Counted from the stretch's first letter, positions 1 through 7,044 are shown. The stretch: DNA of 17,611 nucleotides from an uncultured Brevundimonas sp. (GCA_946481425.1 CAMLNT010000024.1:1-17611); one strand, 5' to 3'. Program-made: numbers and translations. Notes: a model not told the origin generated them from the letters alone.

Positions 1-656
1 CCGAAGACGGAGGCCGCGGTCGGCTCATCGCCGGCGAAGGCGTCCTCTTCGGGCTCGAAGCCCTGATCGACCGGCTGCTCGTCTTCCACCGCCGGAGCCA
101 GGGTCGGGCCGCCGTTCTTGGCGTCGTCGCGCATCTTCTTCTCGGCCGCCTTGCGGACCACTTCGTCCAGCTCGATCTGGCCGACGAGGCCCAACGTCAC
201 CGGATCGACCGGCTTGATGTTGGCGATGTTCCAGTGGGTGCGGTTGCGCACGCTGTCGATCGTCGACTTGGTGGTGCCGAGCAGCTTGGCGATCTGGGCG
301 TCGGTCACCTCGGGGTGGTTCTTGACGAACCACATGATGGCGTCCGGGCGGTCCTGGCGACGCGAGACCGGGGTGTAGCGCGGGGCCTTCTTGGTGGTCT
401 TGAGCAGCTCGGCGTGGCGGCTGACCTCGGCGACCAGGCGGTGGGCCGGATTGGCCTCGGCCTTGGCCAATTCCTCGCGGGTCAGCTGGCCGTTGGCGAT
501 CGGGTCGGCGCCGCGGATCGACGGGTTCACGTCGTCCGCGATCGATTTCACTTCCAGCGGGTGCAGGCCGCAGAAGGCGGCGATCTGCTCGAACGAAAGG
601 CCGGTGTTGTCGACCAGCCAGACCGCGGTGGCCTTGGGATAGAGGATGTCGGTCAT
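1..656 (-). CDS. trcR: TrcR-like DUF1013 cell-cycle transcription regulator (3' end cut by window edge)
   Basis: Translation from the ATG at 656 gives 218 codons with no stop before the window edge, so the C-terminus is missing, probably by little because the end is already a loose acidic tail. It matches the alphaproteobacterial DUF1013 family. In Caulobacter the DUF1013 protein TrcR tracks with RNA polymerase and promotes transcription of cell-cycle genes (established knowledge). The sequence starts MTDILYPKATAVWLVDNTGL. A helix-turn-helix-like stretch lies at about residues 20-42 and a second at about 117-140, the latter containing TDAQIAKLLGTTKSTID. A Lys/Arg patch (about 87-103) links them. 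From about 185 the chain is rich in Asp, Glu and Pro. AGGAC at 668-664 sits 7 nt before the start. The gene diverges from AMP nucleosidase across about 186 bp that must hold both promoters. Confidence 0.9.
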   Translation of the reverse strand, partial: MTDILYPKATAVWLVDNTGLSFEQIAAFCGLHPLEVKSIADDVNPSIRGADPIANGQLTREELAKAEANPAHRLVAEVSRHAELLKTTKKAPRYTPVSRRQDRPDAIMWFVKNHPEVTDAQIAKLLGTTKSTIDSVRNRTHWNIANIKPVDPVTLGLVGQIELDEVVRKAAEKKMRDDAKNGGPTLAPAVEDEQPVDQGFEPEEDAFAGDEPTAASVF

Positions 657-707
657 CGACGGCGTCCTGAACGGTTGGGGGCCTGAAAGCACAGGCCGGA
701 AACGGCG

Positions 708-731
708 GCGCCCGGCCTTTCGGCCGGGCGC
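708..731. repeat. Perfect 10-bp hairpin between trcR and amn
   Basis: GCGCCCGGCC, a 4-nt TTTC spacer and GGCCGGGCGC form a perfect stem-loop. There is no T-run on either side, so it does not look like an intrinsic terminator. It lies 52 bp upstream of the trcR start and 111 bp upstream of the amn start, where it could fold in either leader RNA or bind a protein. The rest of this 186-bp gap shows a GAAACCG-type direct repeat around 770-789 and no clear sigma-70 box that I would defend. Confidence 0.55.
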
Positions 732-842
732 GGAAGCTATCCCTATACCCCATTCCGGTGAAAAGGGAACGGAAACCGTAAGAAACCGAACGCGATCCGG
801 CCCGTCTCGCAAGCGTCGCCATGGGCGGCTAGGATGGGGCGG

Positions 843-2294
843 ATGAAAACAGAGATTGATACCCCCACCGAGGCCGTCGAGCGCCTCATCGAACTTTATG
901 ACGCCTCCATCGCCGACCTGAAGACCGACCTTGCGGCCTTCATCATGGACGGCACGCGTCCCGACCCGACCCAGCGCGCCGAAGGGCGCTACGCCTATCC
1001 CGAACTGAGGATCACCTGGGCCGGCGAGACCCGCCCGGCGACGACCGCGCGGGCCTATGGCCGGATGTCGCGGCCGGGCACCTATGCCTCGACCGTCACG
1101 CGGCCGGCGCTGTTCAGGGACTATCTGGTCCAGCAGCTGACGATCCTGAAAGAGGACTACGACGCCCGTTTCGAGGTGGTCCGGTCGCGTCAGGAAATCC
1201 CCTATCCCTATGTTCTGGACGGCCTGGACCAGGCGCCGGACCCCGGCGTGTCGGCGGCGCTGGCCCGCTGGTTCCCGATCACCGAACTGGCGTCGATCGG
1301 CGACGAGATCGCGGACGGATTCTCGCTGGGCCAGCTCCCGGACCGGCCGCTGGCGCTGTTCGACGGATTGCGGACCGACTATTCGCTGGCGCGCCTGCGG
1401 CACTACACGGGCACGCCGGTGGAGGCGATCCAGTCGTGGATCCTGTTCACCAACTATCATCGCTACGTCGACGAGTTCGTGCGCTGGGCCTGCGCCCAGC
1501 TGGCCGATCCGGGCAGCCCGTACGAGACCCTGGTCTGCGCGGGCGGGGTGACGATCACGCGCGACAATCCCGATCCGCAGCTGGCGATCGCGGACTCGGC
1601 CTGGCGGCGTCACCAGATGCCGGCCTATCACCTGACCGCGCCGGGCTGGAACGGGGTGACCCTGGTCAACATCGGGGTCGGGCCGTCCAACGCCAAGAAC
1701 ATCTGCGACCACCTGGCGGTCACCCGCCCGCACGCCTGGCTGATGATCGGCCACTGCGGCGGGCTGCGCGACAGCCAGAAGATGGGCGACTACGTCCTGG
1801 CCCACGCCTATCTGCGCGACGACCACATCATGGACGCGGTCCTGCCGCCCGACATCCCGATCCCCTCGATCGCCGAGGTGCAGCGCGCCCTCTACGACGC
1901 AACCAAGCGCATCTCGGGCATGCCCGGCGAGGAGGTGAAGATGCGCCTGCGCACGGGCACGGTGGTCACGACCGACGACCGGAACTGGGAGCTGCACTAT
2001 TCGAAGTCGGCTCTCAGATTCAACCAGAGCCGGGCGGTGGCGGTGGATATGGAGAGCGCCACCATCGCGGCGCAGGGATACCGTTTCCGGGTGCCCTACG
2101 GGACGCTGCTGTGCGTGTCGGACAAGCCGCTTCACGGCGAGATCAAGATGCCAGGTCAGGCCAACCGCTTCTACGAGGGCTCCATCTCCGAGCACCTCCA
2201 GATCGGCATCGCCGCGGTGGACCTCTTGAGGGCCGAGGGCGCGGGGCTGCACTCCCGCAAGCTCCGGGCCTTCGACGAGCCGCCGTTCAGGTGA
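843..2294 (+). CDS. amn: AMP nucleosidase
   Basis: This encodes 483 residues, practically the length of E. coli Amn (484). The enzyme is cytoplasmic and hydrolyses AMP to adenine and ribose 5-phosphate (EC 3.2.2.4), feeding purine salvage and limiting the AMP pool. The N-terminal AMP-nucleosidase domain covers roughly residues 1-165. The C-terminal half is a purine nucleoside phosphorylase-type fold: VTLVNIGVGPSNAKN near 272, MIGHCGGLRDSQKMGDYV near 300, VAVDMESATIAAQG near 400 and CVSDKPLHGEIKMPG near 424. An in-frame ATG at 834 exists, but the ATG at 843 is preferred because AGGA (831-834) lies 8 nt before it and the length then matches the family. It is a single gene, convergent with etfA, with a terminator hairpin right after the stop. 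Confidence 0.95.
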   Translation: MKTEIDTPTEAVERLIELYDASIADLKTDLAAFIMDGTRPDPTQRAEGRYAYPELRITWAGETRPATTARAYGRMSRPGTYASTVTRPALFRDYLVQQLTILKEDYDARFEVVRSRQEIPYPYVLDGLDQAPDPGVSAALARWFPITELASIGDEIADGFSLGQLPDRPLALFDGLRTDYSLARLRHYTGTPVEAIQSWILFTNYHRYVDEFVRWACAQLADPGSPYETLVCAGGVTITRDNPDPQLAIADSAWRRHQMPAYHLTAPGWNGVTLVNIGVGPSNAKNICDHLAVTRPHAWLMIGHCGGLRDSQKMGDYVLAHAYLRDDHIMDAVLPPDIPIPSIAEVQRALYDATKRISGMPGEEVKMRLRTGTVVTTDDRNWELHYSKSALRFNQSRAVAVDMESATIAAQGYRFRVPYGTLLCVSDKPLHGEIKMPGQANRFYEGSISEHLQIGIAAVDLLRAEGAGLHSRKLRAFDEPPFR

Positions 2295-2299
2295 GAAAA

Positions 2300-2327
2300 A
2301 GGCCGGCCGGGTCGCCCCGGCCGGCCT
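2300..2327 (-). terminator. Intrinsic terminator between amn and etfA
   Basis: A 12-bp perfect stem (AGGCCGGCCGGG / CCCGGCCGGCCT) closes a TCGC loop. Read on the minus strand the stem is followed directly by TTTTT (complement of 2296-2300), the classic form for ending the etfBA transcript. On the plus strand it begins 5 nt after the amn stop but has only a weak T-run (CGTTCGTT), so bidirectional use is possible and less certain. Confidence 0.85.
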
Positions 2328-2351
2328 CGTTCGTTGTGGGTGGCTCAGGCC

Positions 2352-3281
2352 TTAGCCCAGCGCCTTCATCAGTTCCGGCACGGCGGTCTTGTAGTCGGTG
2401 ACCCAGCCGTAGTCGGCGACCTGGAAGATCGGGGCGTCGGCGTCCTTGTTGATGGCGACGATCACCTTGGAGTCCTTCATGCCGGCCAGGTGCTGGATGG
2501 CGCCCGAGATGCCGATGGCGATGTAGAGCTGCGGGGCCACGACCTTGCCGGTCTGGCCGACCTGGTAGTCGTTCGGCGCATAGCCCGCGTCCACGGCCGC
2601 GCGCGAGGCGCCGACGGCGGCGCCCAGCTTGTCGGCCAGCGGGTCCATGACGGCGTGGAACTCTTCGGCCGAACCGAGAGCCCGGCCGCCCGAGACGACG
2701 ATCTTGGCCGCGCCCAGCTCCGGCCGGTCGGACTTGACCATTTCTTCCGAGACGAAGTCGGTCTTGGGGGCGTCCGCGCCCGAGACCGTCTCGACTGCGG
2801 CGGAGCCGCCTTCGGCCGCCGCCGCGAAGGCAGTCGGGCGGACGGTGATGACCTTCTTGGCGTCGGACGACTGGACCGTCTCCAGCGCGTTGCCGGCGTA
2901 GATCGGGCGCACGAAGGTATCGGCCGAGACCACCTCGATGATGTCCGAGATCTGGGCCACGTCGAGCTTGGCGGCGATGCGCGGGGCGTAGTTCTTTCCG
3001 TCGGTATTGGCCGGCGCGAGGATCGCGTCATAGCCGCCGGCGAGCGGCAGGACGGTGGCCTCGACAGCCTCGGCCAGGGTCTTGCCCAGCTCGGCGCTCT
3101 CGGCCAGCAGCACCTTGCGGACGCCGGAGATTTTCGCCGCGGAGTCAGCGGCGGCCTTGGCGCCGGAACCCACGACCAGGATGTCGACGTCGCCGCCCAG
3201 TTGCGAGGCGGCGGTCACCGTCTTGGCGGTCGTTTCACGGACCGCGGAACCGTCGTGATCGGCAATGACGAGAACGGCCAT
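2352..3281 (-). CDS. etfA: Electron transfer flavoprotein subunit alpha
   Basis: 309 residues, the usual EtfA size. EtfA carries FAD and, with EtfB, takes electrons from acyl-CoA and other flavin dehydrogenases and passes them to ETF-ubiquinone oxidoreductase. The N-terminal alpha/beta domain begins [11 protein letters not shown]. The C-terminal FAD domain is unmistakable: [13 protein letters not shown] near 190, then [40 protein letters not shown] and [14 protein letters not shown] near 280. Its ATG (3281-3279) overlaps the etfB stop by one base (TAATG), so translation is probably coupled and the two subunits made in equal amounts. Nothing is truncated. In many alphaproteobacteria a 3-hydroxybutyryl-CoA dehydrogenase gene follows etfA; here a terminator follows instead. 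Confidence 0.96.
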   Translation of the reverse strand: MAVLVIADHDGSAVRETTAKTVTAASQLGGDVDILVVGSGAKAAADSAAKISGVRKVLLAESAELGKTLAEAVEATVLPLAGGYDAILAPANTDGKNYAPRIAAKLDVAQISDIIEVVSADTFVRPIYAGNALETVQSSDAKKVITVRPTAFAAAAEGGSAAVETVSGADAPKTDFVSEEMVKSDRPELGAAKIVVSGGRALGSAEEFHAVMDPLADKLGAAVGASRAAVDAGYAPNDYQVGQTGKVVAPQLYIAIGISGAIQHLAGMKDSKVIVAINKDADAPIFQVADYGWVTDYKTAVPELMKALG

Positions 3282-4042
3282 TACAGGACCCCCTTGGACT
3301 TCAGCTTGGCGACCAGATCGGCGGCGTCGGTGACCTTTTCACCGGCGGAACGCTTGGGCGGTTCGGCGACCTTGAGGACCTTCAGGCGCGGCGCGGCGTC
3401 CACGCCGTAGTCGGAGACGGTTTTGGTCGCGATCTCCTTCTTCTTGGCCTTCATGATGTTGGGCAGGGACGCGTAGCGCGGCGTGTTCAGGCGCAGGTCG
3501 GTGGTGACCACGCCCGGCAGCTGGATCGCTACGGTCTGCAGGCCGCCATCGACTTCGCGGGTCACCGTCGCCTTGCCGCCGGCGACGTCCATCTTTCCGG
3601 CGAAGGTGGCCTGGGGCCAGTCGAGCAGGGCGGCCAGCATCTGGCCGACGGCGTTGTTGTCACCGTCGATGGCCTGCTTGCCCATTAGAACCAGGTCGGG
3701 CTTTTCCTCTTCAACCACGGCCTTGAGGACCTTGGCGACGGCGAGCGGCTCGAGGTCGGTGTCGGACTGGACCAGGATCCCCCGGTCGGCGCCGATGGCC
3801 AGCGCCGTGCGGATCGTCTCGGAGGCCTGGGCCGGGCCGATCGAGACCACGACGATCTCGGCGGCGGTGTTGGCCGCATAGCCCTTGCCTTCCTTCATGC
3901 GCACCGCCTCTTCGACGGCGATCTCGCAGAAGGGGTTCATGCTCATCTTGACGTTGGCGAGGTCGACACCCGTCCCGTCGGCCTTGACCCGGGCCTTGAC
4001 GTTGGAATCGATGACCCGCTTGACCGGGACCAGTACCTTCAT
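3281..4042 (-). CDS. etfB: Electron transfer flavoprotein subunit beta
   Basis: 253 residues, within the normal EtfB range. This is the AMP-binding subunit of the soluble ETF heterodimer. Family features are [12 protein letters not shown] at the N-terminus, [16 protein letters not shown] near 37, a nucleotide-binding stretch [20 protein letters not shown], and the ETF-beta signature region [17 protein letters not shown] near 120, followed by LDWPQATF. The C-terminal arm that wraps EtfA is present ([19 protein letters not shown]). It is first in the etfBA operon. No good Shine-Dalgarno sequence precedes the ATG. A perfect TTGACA lies about 60 nt upstream on the same strand. Confidence 0.96.
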   Translation of the reverse strand: MKVLVPVKRVIDSNVKARVKADGTGVDLANVKMSMNPFCEIAVEEAVRMKEGKGYAANTAAEIVVVSIGPAQASETIRTALAIGADRGILVQSDTDLEPLAVAKVLKAVVEEEKPDLVLMGKQAIDGDNNAVGQMLAALLDWPQATFAGKMDVAGGKATVTREVDGGLQTVAIQLPGVVTTDLRLNTPRYASLPNIMKAKKKEIATKTVSDYGVDAAPRLKVLKVAEPPKRSAGEKVTDAADLVAKLKSKGVL

Positions 4043-4067
4043 GCGCGTGCTCGCGTGTTGGGAGATT

Positions 4068-4106
4068 GTGGGGGCGAGCCATGGCGCGAGGGGCCGCGCC
4101 TGTCAA
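4068..4106 (-). promoter_or_regulatory. Candidate promoter of etfBA
   Basis: On the minus strand a perfect TTGACA box sits at 4106-4101. The region about 17 nt downstream (CATGGC, then GCTCGCCC) is a poor -10 match, so only the -35 half is convincing. Its place 60-65 nt before the etfB start suits a short leader. The gap between etfB and the small membrane-protein gene (4043-4165) shows nothing else I can name. Confidence 0.3.
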
Positions 4107-4165
4107 CGTAACGCAGGGTCAGGCACAGCTTGCGGACGGCTGCGCACGGCGCCAAAGACGATGGC

Positions 4166-4441
4166 ATGCGCTCGAACATTCCCCGCCTGAAATGGATTTT
4201 CCTCGGCCTTTTCACCGTGGGCTGTATCGGGGTGTGGCTCTATCACCTGCTGTGGGTCTGGCCGGAGGACCGCTGCGACGCCGCCGGGCGCTGGTGGGAT
4301 CCGGACACGCGCATCTGCGCCCAGCCGATCTATGTGCCCAACATCACAGGCCGTCAGCCGGGCGAGAGCCGTGACGAGGCCTCCCTGCGCGCCGCCGCCG
4401 AACAGGGCGCCGACGAACGCCGCTCCCGCGGCGCCTACTGA
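4166..4441 (+). CDS. Small single-pass membrane protein, unknown function
   Basis: 91 residues from the ATG at 4166; a TTG at 4130 is possible upstream but adds a non-conserved-looking stretch. Residues about 10-31 (WIFLGLFTVGCIGVWLYHLL) are one hydrophobic segment after a short basic N-terminus, so it is probably a signal anchor with the C-terminus outside the cytoplasm. After the membrane segment comes a compact CDAAGRWWDPDTRIC motif (Cys about 37 and 52), which could form a disulfide in the periplasm, then PIYVPN and a charged, probably disordered tail. I do not recognise the family. It diverges from etfB, and its stop overlaps the end of the convergent GNAT gene by 7 bp. No strong ribosome-binding site is seen. 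The coding call rests on composition and the clear membrane and Cys pattern. Confidence 0.72.
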   Translation: MRSNIPRLKWIFLGLFTVGCIGVWLYHLLWVWPEDRCDAAGRWWDPDTRICAQPIYVPNITGRQPGESRDEASLRAAAEQGADERRSRGAY

Positions 4442-4917
4442 GGCGGGTAGCGCATCGCGACGTCGCAGCGGGCATAACGGCCGCCGAAGTCACGCATGAT
4501 CTCGGCGTCATGCCGGAATCCGGCTTTCTCATAGAGACGGATCGCCGCCGAGCATTTGCGGCTGGTCAGCAGATAGAGCTTGTCGCACCCCAGGGCGTGG
4601 GCTCGCGCGATCGCGGCGTCGAGCAGGAAGCCGCCGGCGCCCAGACCCCGGGCGCTCTCCGTCACGCCCATCTTGGTCAGTTCGAACTGACGGGGGCCGG
4701 TCTTCTGCAGGGCGCATGTCCCGACCAGCCCCAGACCGTCGGCCTCGACGAACAGGATGTCGCCGCCGGGCGCAATGATGCGCTCGCGCGGGTTCTCCAG
4801 CACCTCGCGGTCGGTTGGCTCCAGCACGAACATCGCCTGGATCCACTCGGCGTTGATGTCGTGGAAGGCGCCGGCCCGCGCATCGCTGAAGTCCAGCAGC
4901 CGCAGGCGGCTCGTCAC
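4435..4917 (-). CDS. GNAT family N-acetyltransferase
   Basis: 160 residues from a GTG at 4917. The GTG overlaps the adenosyltransferase stop as GTGA, with a GGGGG ribosome-binding site 7 nt before it; a second GTG at 4938 would add seven residues. The GNAT fold is visible: a substrate half with PTDREVLENPRERII, strand ILFVEADGLGLVGTCALQ, then ELTKMGVTESARGLGAGGFL, where the R-G-L-G-A-G loop binds the acetyl-CoA pyrophosphate. LYLLTSRKCSAAIRLYEKAGF is the usual C-terminal motif B. The substrate is not evident; it may be a small amine or a protein N-terminus. Overlap with the upstream gene implies one transcript with the adenosyltransferase and the HIG1 gene. It converges on the small membrane-protein gene with a 7-bp overlap. 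Confidence 0.88.
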   Translation of the reverse strand: MTSRLRLLDFSDARAGAFHDINAEWIQAMFVLEPTDREVLENPRERIIAPGGDILFVEADGLGLVGTCALQKTGPRQFELTKMGVTESARGLGAGGFLLDAAIARAHALGCDKLYLLTSRKCSAAIRLYEKAGFRHDAEIMRDFGGRYARCDVAMRYPPQ

Positions 4918-5489
4918 CGCGTCGCCCCCGGTTTCCACAGCACGTCGCCGCCGGCGTTGGCGTTGGCGTGACGGGACGCCACGAAGAGGTGGTCCGACAG
5001 GCGGTTCAGATACTTCAGACTCTCGGGACTGATGGTCTGGGCGGGGTCGGTCGCCAGCGCGCTGACGCGGCGCTCGGCGCGGCGGCAGACGGTCCGGGCC
5101 AGATGCAGGTGCGCCGCCAAGGCCGAGCCGCCGGGCAGCACGAAGGAATTGAGTGGTTCGAGCGCCGCGTTCATGGCGTCAATCTCGGCTTCCAGCCGGG
5201 CGACCTGGGCGGCCGTGACCCGCAGCACCTCCCACTCCGGCTTCGGCTCGGGCGGGGTCGCGAGATCAGCTCCAAGGTCGAACAGCTCGTTCTGGATCCG
5301 AGCCAGCATGGCGTCCATTTCAGGATCGCCCGCCGTATGCAGGCGGCACAGGCCGATGCAGGCGTTTGTCTCGTCGACCTCGCCGTAAGCCTGGACGCGT
5401 GGGCTGGCCTTGGCGACGGGCTCGCCTGTCGCCAGACGGGTCAGTCCGCCGTCGCCGGTGCGGGTGTAGATGCGGTTCAGAACGACCAT
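4914..5489 (-). CDS. PduO-type ATP:cob(I)alamin adenosyltransferase
   Basis: 191 residues, typical for the family. The enzyme transfers the adenosyl group of ATP to cob(I)alamin or cobinamide to make coenzyme B12 (EC 2.5.1.17). It has the N-terminal ATP motif YTRTGDGGLTRL, YGEVDETNACIGLCR near 36, SFVLPGGSALAAHLHLART near 120 with RRAERR following, and KYLNRLSDHLFVASR near 160. All family signatures are intact. The ATG overlaps the HIG1 gene stop by one base (TGATG) and the stop overlaps the GNAT start. In many alphaproteobacteria a HIG1-domain gene, this enzyme and etfB/etfA lie in this order, as here, except that two genes are inserted before etfB. It likely serves adenosylcobalamin-dependent enzymes such as methylmalonyl-CoA mutase (inference). 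Confidence 0.95.
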   Translation of the reverse strand: MVVLNRIYTRTGDGGLTRLATGEPVAKASPRVQAYGEVDETNACIGLCRLHTAGDPEMDAMLARIQNELFDLGADLATPPEPKPEWEVLRVTAAQVARLEAEIDAMNAALEPLNSFVLPGGSALAAHLHLARTVCRRAERRVSALATDPAQTISPESLKYLNRLSDHLFVASRHANANAGGDVLWKPGATR

Positions 5490-5692
5490 CAGCCCGCTCG
5501 AGACGCGATCCAGGCGCCCAGGGCCAGCAAGGCGATCGCCACGGCCTGCATCAGCACGCGCAGACGCATCAGCCGGTTCGACCAGGATCGGCCAAAGTCG
5601 CCGCCGCGGAACAGCGCGTACAGCCCAAAGCCAAGCGTCACCGTTACGGCCGCGATGGCCGCAAAGATCAGAATATTGACGATGTCACCCAT
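5489..5692 (-). CDS. HIG1-domain twin transmembrane protein
   Basis: 67 residues with two hydrophobic segments, about 4-28 (VNILIFAAIAAVTVTLGFGL) and 47-64 (LMQAVAIALLALGAWIA). The loop between them carries RGGDFGRSWSNRLMRLRVLMQ, close to the HIG1/hypoxia-induced-domain signature, in which a glycine-containing loop and SNRLMRxR precede the second helix. Mitochondrial relatives (Rcf1/HIGD) help assemble cytochrome oxidase supercomplexes; the bacterial role is unclear. It is first of a three-gene overlapping operon with the adenosyltransferase and GNAT. AGGA lies about 10 nt before the start codon. Confidence 0.85.
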   Translation of the reverse strand: MGDIVNILIFAAIAAVTVTLGFGLYALFRGGDFGRSWSNRLMRLRVLMQAVAIALLALGAWIASRAG

Positions 5693-5783
5693 CGCAGAAC
5701 CGTCCTATTTCGGAGCTTTGCCCCGTTCTTGCCGTAATCGCGCCGCGAAATCCCCATTTCCGGATGCGACCTCGCGACACAAC

Positions 5784-5810
5784 GCTATCCCACCTCGGCT
5801 GTGCGATAGC
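5784..5810. promoter_or_regulatory. Imperfect palindrome, candidate TetR operator
   Basis: GCTATCCCAC, a 7-nt spacer CTCGGCT and GTGCGATAGC form inverted 10-bp arms with one mismatch. The site lies in the 172-bp divergent gap between the HIG1 operon (minus) and the TetR gene (plus), 55 bp before the TetR start. That is a usual place for autoregulation. I see no convincing -35/-10 pair around it on either strand, and nothing else in this gap. Confidence 0.5.
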
Positions 5811-5864
5811 ATCCTCCCAAGCAAGACCAACAATCAGAAGGCCCGCCGGGGCGGGACTTATCAC

Positions 5865-6524
5865 ATGAATCATTCCGAAGTGCGCGGCCCGTTCGAGGCC
5901 GTCGATGTTGCGCCCGCCAAGCTGAACCGCCGTCAGGAAGCCAAGGCCAAGACGCGTGCGAAGGTCATGCAGGCCGCCCGCGAGCTGTTCGGCGAGCTGG
6001 GCTATGACGGCGCCACGATCCGCGACATCGCCAAGCGCGCCGGAATGTCGACGGGCGCGGTCTTCGCCAACTTCACCGACAAGACCGACCTGTTCGAGGC
6101 GATCTACACCGAGGACGCCGAGCTGCTGATGGACGTCATGCGCGACGCTGTCGGCGCCGACGACAAGGCTGCTGTGGCCCAGCGCCTTTCGGCCCTGTTC
6201 GCGGCCGGCTATCGCCGCTCGTTCGACAACCTGCCGATGGTTCGCGCCGTGGTGGTCCGCTCGTGGCTGCAGGGCGACGACGCCGACGGCCGCATGCGCG
6301 TTCAGGATCGTGGCCTCGCCAATCTGATCGCCGAGGTTCTGCGCGACGGCGTCAAGACGGGCGAGCTGAAGGGCGACATCGACGCCCGGCTGGCCGCCGA
6401 GATGCTGCAGAGCGCCTACACCCGCAATTTCCGCCACGCGATCTTCGACCAGGGCTCGCTGGAGCAGCTGTCCAAGCGCATCGACACCCAGGTGGCGATG
6501 CTGCTCAACGGCATGAAGGCCTAA
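5865..6524 (+). CDS. TetR/AcrR family transcriptional regulator
   Basis: 219 residues. The N-terminal DNA-binding domain is clear at about residues 28-75: AKTRAKVMQAARELFGELGY, then ATIRDIAKRAGMSTGAVFANF, the helix-turn-helix, and TDKTDLFEAIY. About 20 unstructured residues precede it. The C-terminal ligand and dimerisation domain (about 80-219) is helical, includes RAVVVRSWLQG and ends MLLNGMKA. The frame stays open for hundreds of bases upstream, but the ATG at 5865 is right because TetR homology begins shortly after it and upstream sequence is antisense to the HIG1 operon. The ligand and targets are unknown. The divergent HIG1 operon and the gene itself are the first candidates because a palindrome lies between them. 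A strong terminator follows. Confidence 0.93.
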   Translation: MNHSEVRGPFEAVDVAPAKLNRRQEAKAKTRAKVMQAARELFGELGYDGATIRDIAKRAGMSTGAVFANFTDKTDLFEAIYTEDAELLMDVMRDAVGADDKAAVAQRLSALFAAGYRRSFDNLPMVRAVVVRSWLQGDDADGRMRVQDRGLANLIAEVLRDGVKTGELKGDIDARLAAEMLQSAYTRNFRHAIFDQGSLEQLSKRIDTQVAMLLNGMKA

Positions 6525-6539
6525 GACAACCGAACTTTG

Positions 6540-6567
6540 AAAGGCGGCCGAGGCCGCCTTTCTTTTT
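6540..6567 (+). terminator. Intrinsic terminator after the TetR gene
   Basis: AAAGGCGGC, a CGAG loop and GCCGCCTTT make a strong stem, followed by CTTTTTG. It starts 15 nt after the TetR stop and ends just upstream of the MarR promoter region. Confidence 0.9.
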
Positions 6568-6574
6568 GTCCTGA

Positions 6575-6591
6575 TTGACAGCAGGCTGTCA
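6575..6591 (+). promoter_or_regulatory. Palindrome overlapping a TTGACA box before marR-type gene
   Basis: TGACAGC, AG, GCTGTCA (6576-6591) is a perfect 16-bp palindrome, the size of a MarR operator. Its left arm contains TTGACA (6575-6580), a perfect -35 hexamer, so binding would block RNA polymerase. With a 17-nt spacer the -10 would be GAGCAT (6598-6603), a weak match. Transcription would then begin at about the ATG at 6610, which has no Shine-Dalgarno sequence, so the message may be leaderless. Confidence 0.55.
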
Positions 6592-6609
6592 TCGCGCGAG
6601 CATCCCGGC

Positions 6610-7044
6610 ATGAGCGATCCCACGCGCCTGTTCATCGAGTCGGGGCGGATGAACGACCGGCTGGCCCAGGCCAGCGACGCCCTTGTCGCGGACCTCGGCC
6701 TGACCAGCGCGCGCTGGCAGGTGCTCGGCGTCGTCGCCCAGTCCCCAGAGCCGACAACCGTGTCGCAACTGGCGCGAACGATGGGGCTGGCCCGACAGAG
6801 CGTGCAGCGGGTGGTGAATGACCTGGTGCGCGATGGCTTCTGCCGGACGGCGGATAATCCGCGCCACGCGCGGGCGCCGCTGATCGTCGCGACGGCGAAG
6901 GGGGCGACGGCCTACGGCGAAGCCAACGCGCGCCGCGAGCCCTGGGCGACGGCTCTGGCGGCCGGGATTTCCGACGATGATCTGAGGACCGCGCTGACGG
7001 TCCTGAAGGCCCTCAACCGGGGTCTGGTCAGCTCCGCCACCTGA
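6610..7044 (+). CDS. MarR family transcriptional regulator
   Basis: 144 residues, normal for MarR. Helix 1 lies at about 7-28. The winged helix-turn-helix runs from about 31 to 95: LGLTSARWQVLGVVA, then TVSQLARTMGLARQSVQRVVNDLVRDG with the recognition helix, then the wing around DNPRHARAPLIVATAKG. The C-terminal dimerisation helix ends the protein. MarR proteins repress nearby genes until an often phenolic or aromatic ligand binds. The convergent neighbour is a Rieske oxygenase, whose possible aromatic substrate makes it a plausible target, but that gene's promoter is over 1 kb away. The last 17 bp overlap the 3' end of the oxygenase gene on the other strand. Confidence 0.92.
   Translation: MSDPTRLFIESGRMNDRLAQASDALVADLGLTSARWQVLGVVAQSPEPTTVSQLARTMGLARQSVQRVVNDLVRDGFCRTADNPRHARAPLIVATAKGATAYGEANARREPWATALAAGISDDDLRTALTVLKALNRGLVSSAT

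Noticed and set aside
735..742. GCTATCCC as a Caulobacter -10 box for amn
   Set aside because: It matches only 6 of 8 positions of GCTANAWC, and I found no -35 partner at the right distance.
25..822. 265-codon minus-strand open frame overlapping trcR
   Set aside because: It is Arg/Pro/Gly-rich with no motif, while another frame on the same strand reads as an intact TrcR/DUF1013 protein.
1436..2401. 321-codon plus-strand frame inside amn
   Set aside because: A shadow frame of the AMP nucleosidase gene; His/Arg/Gly-rich and without family features.
2334..3410. 358-codon plus-strand frame antisense to etfA
   Set aside because: It has the composition of an antisense frame in GC-rich DNA, and etfA on the minus strand matches its family end to end.
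4918..4938. Upstream GTG start of the first GNAT gene
   Set aside because: The GTG at 4917 has the GTGA overlap and a better spaced ribosome-binding site; the extra seven residues carry no motif.
4968..5864. Long N-terminal extension of the TetR frame
   Set aside because: The extension is antisense to the adenosyltransferase and HIG1 genes and has no TetR homology; the ATG at 5865 gives a normal TetR protein.
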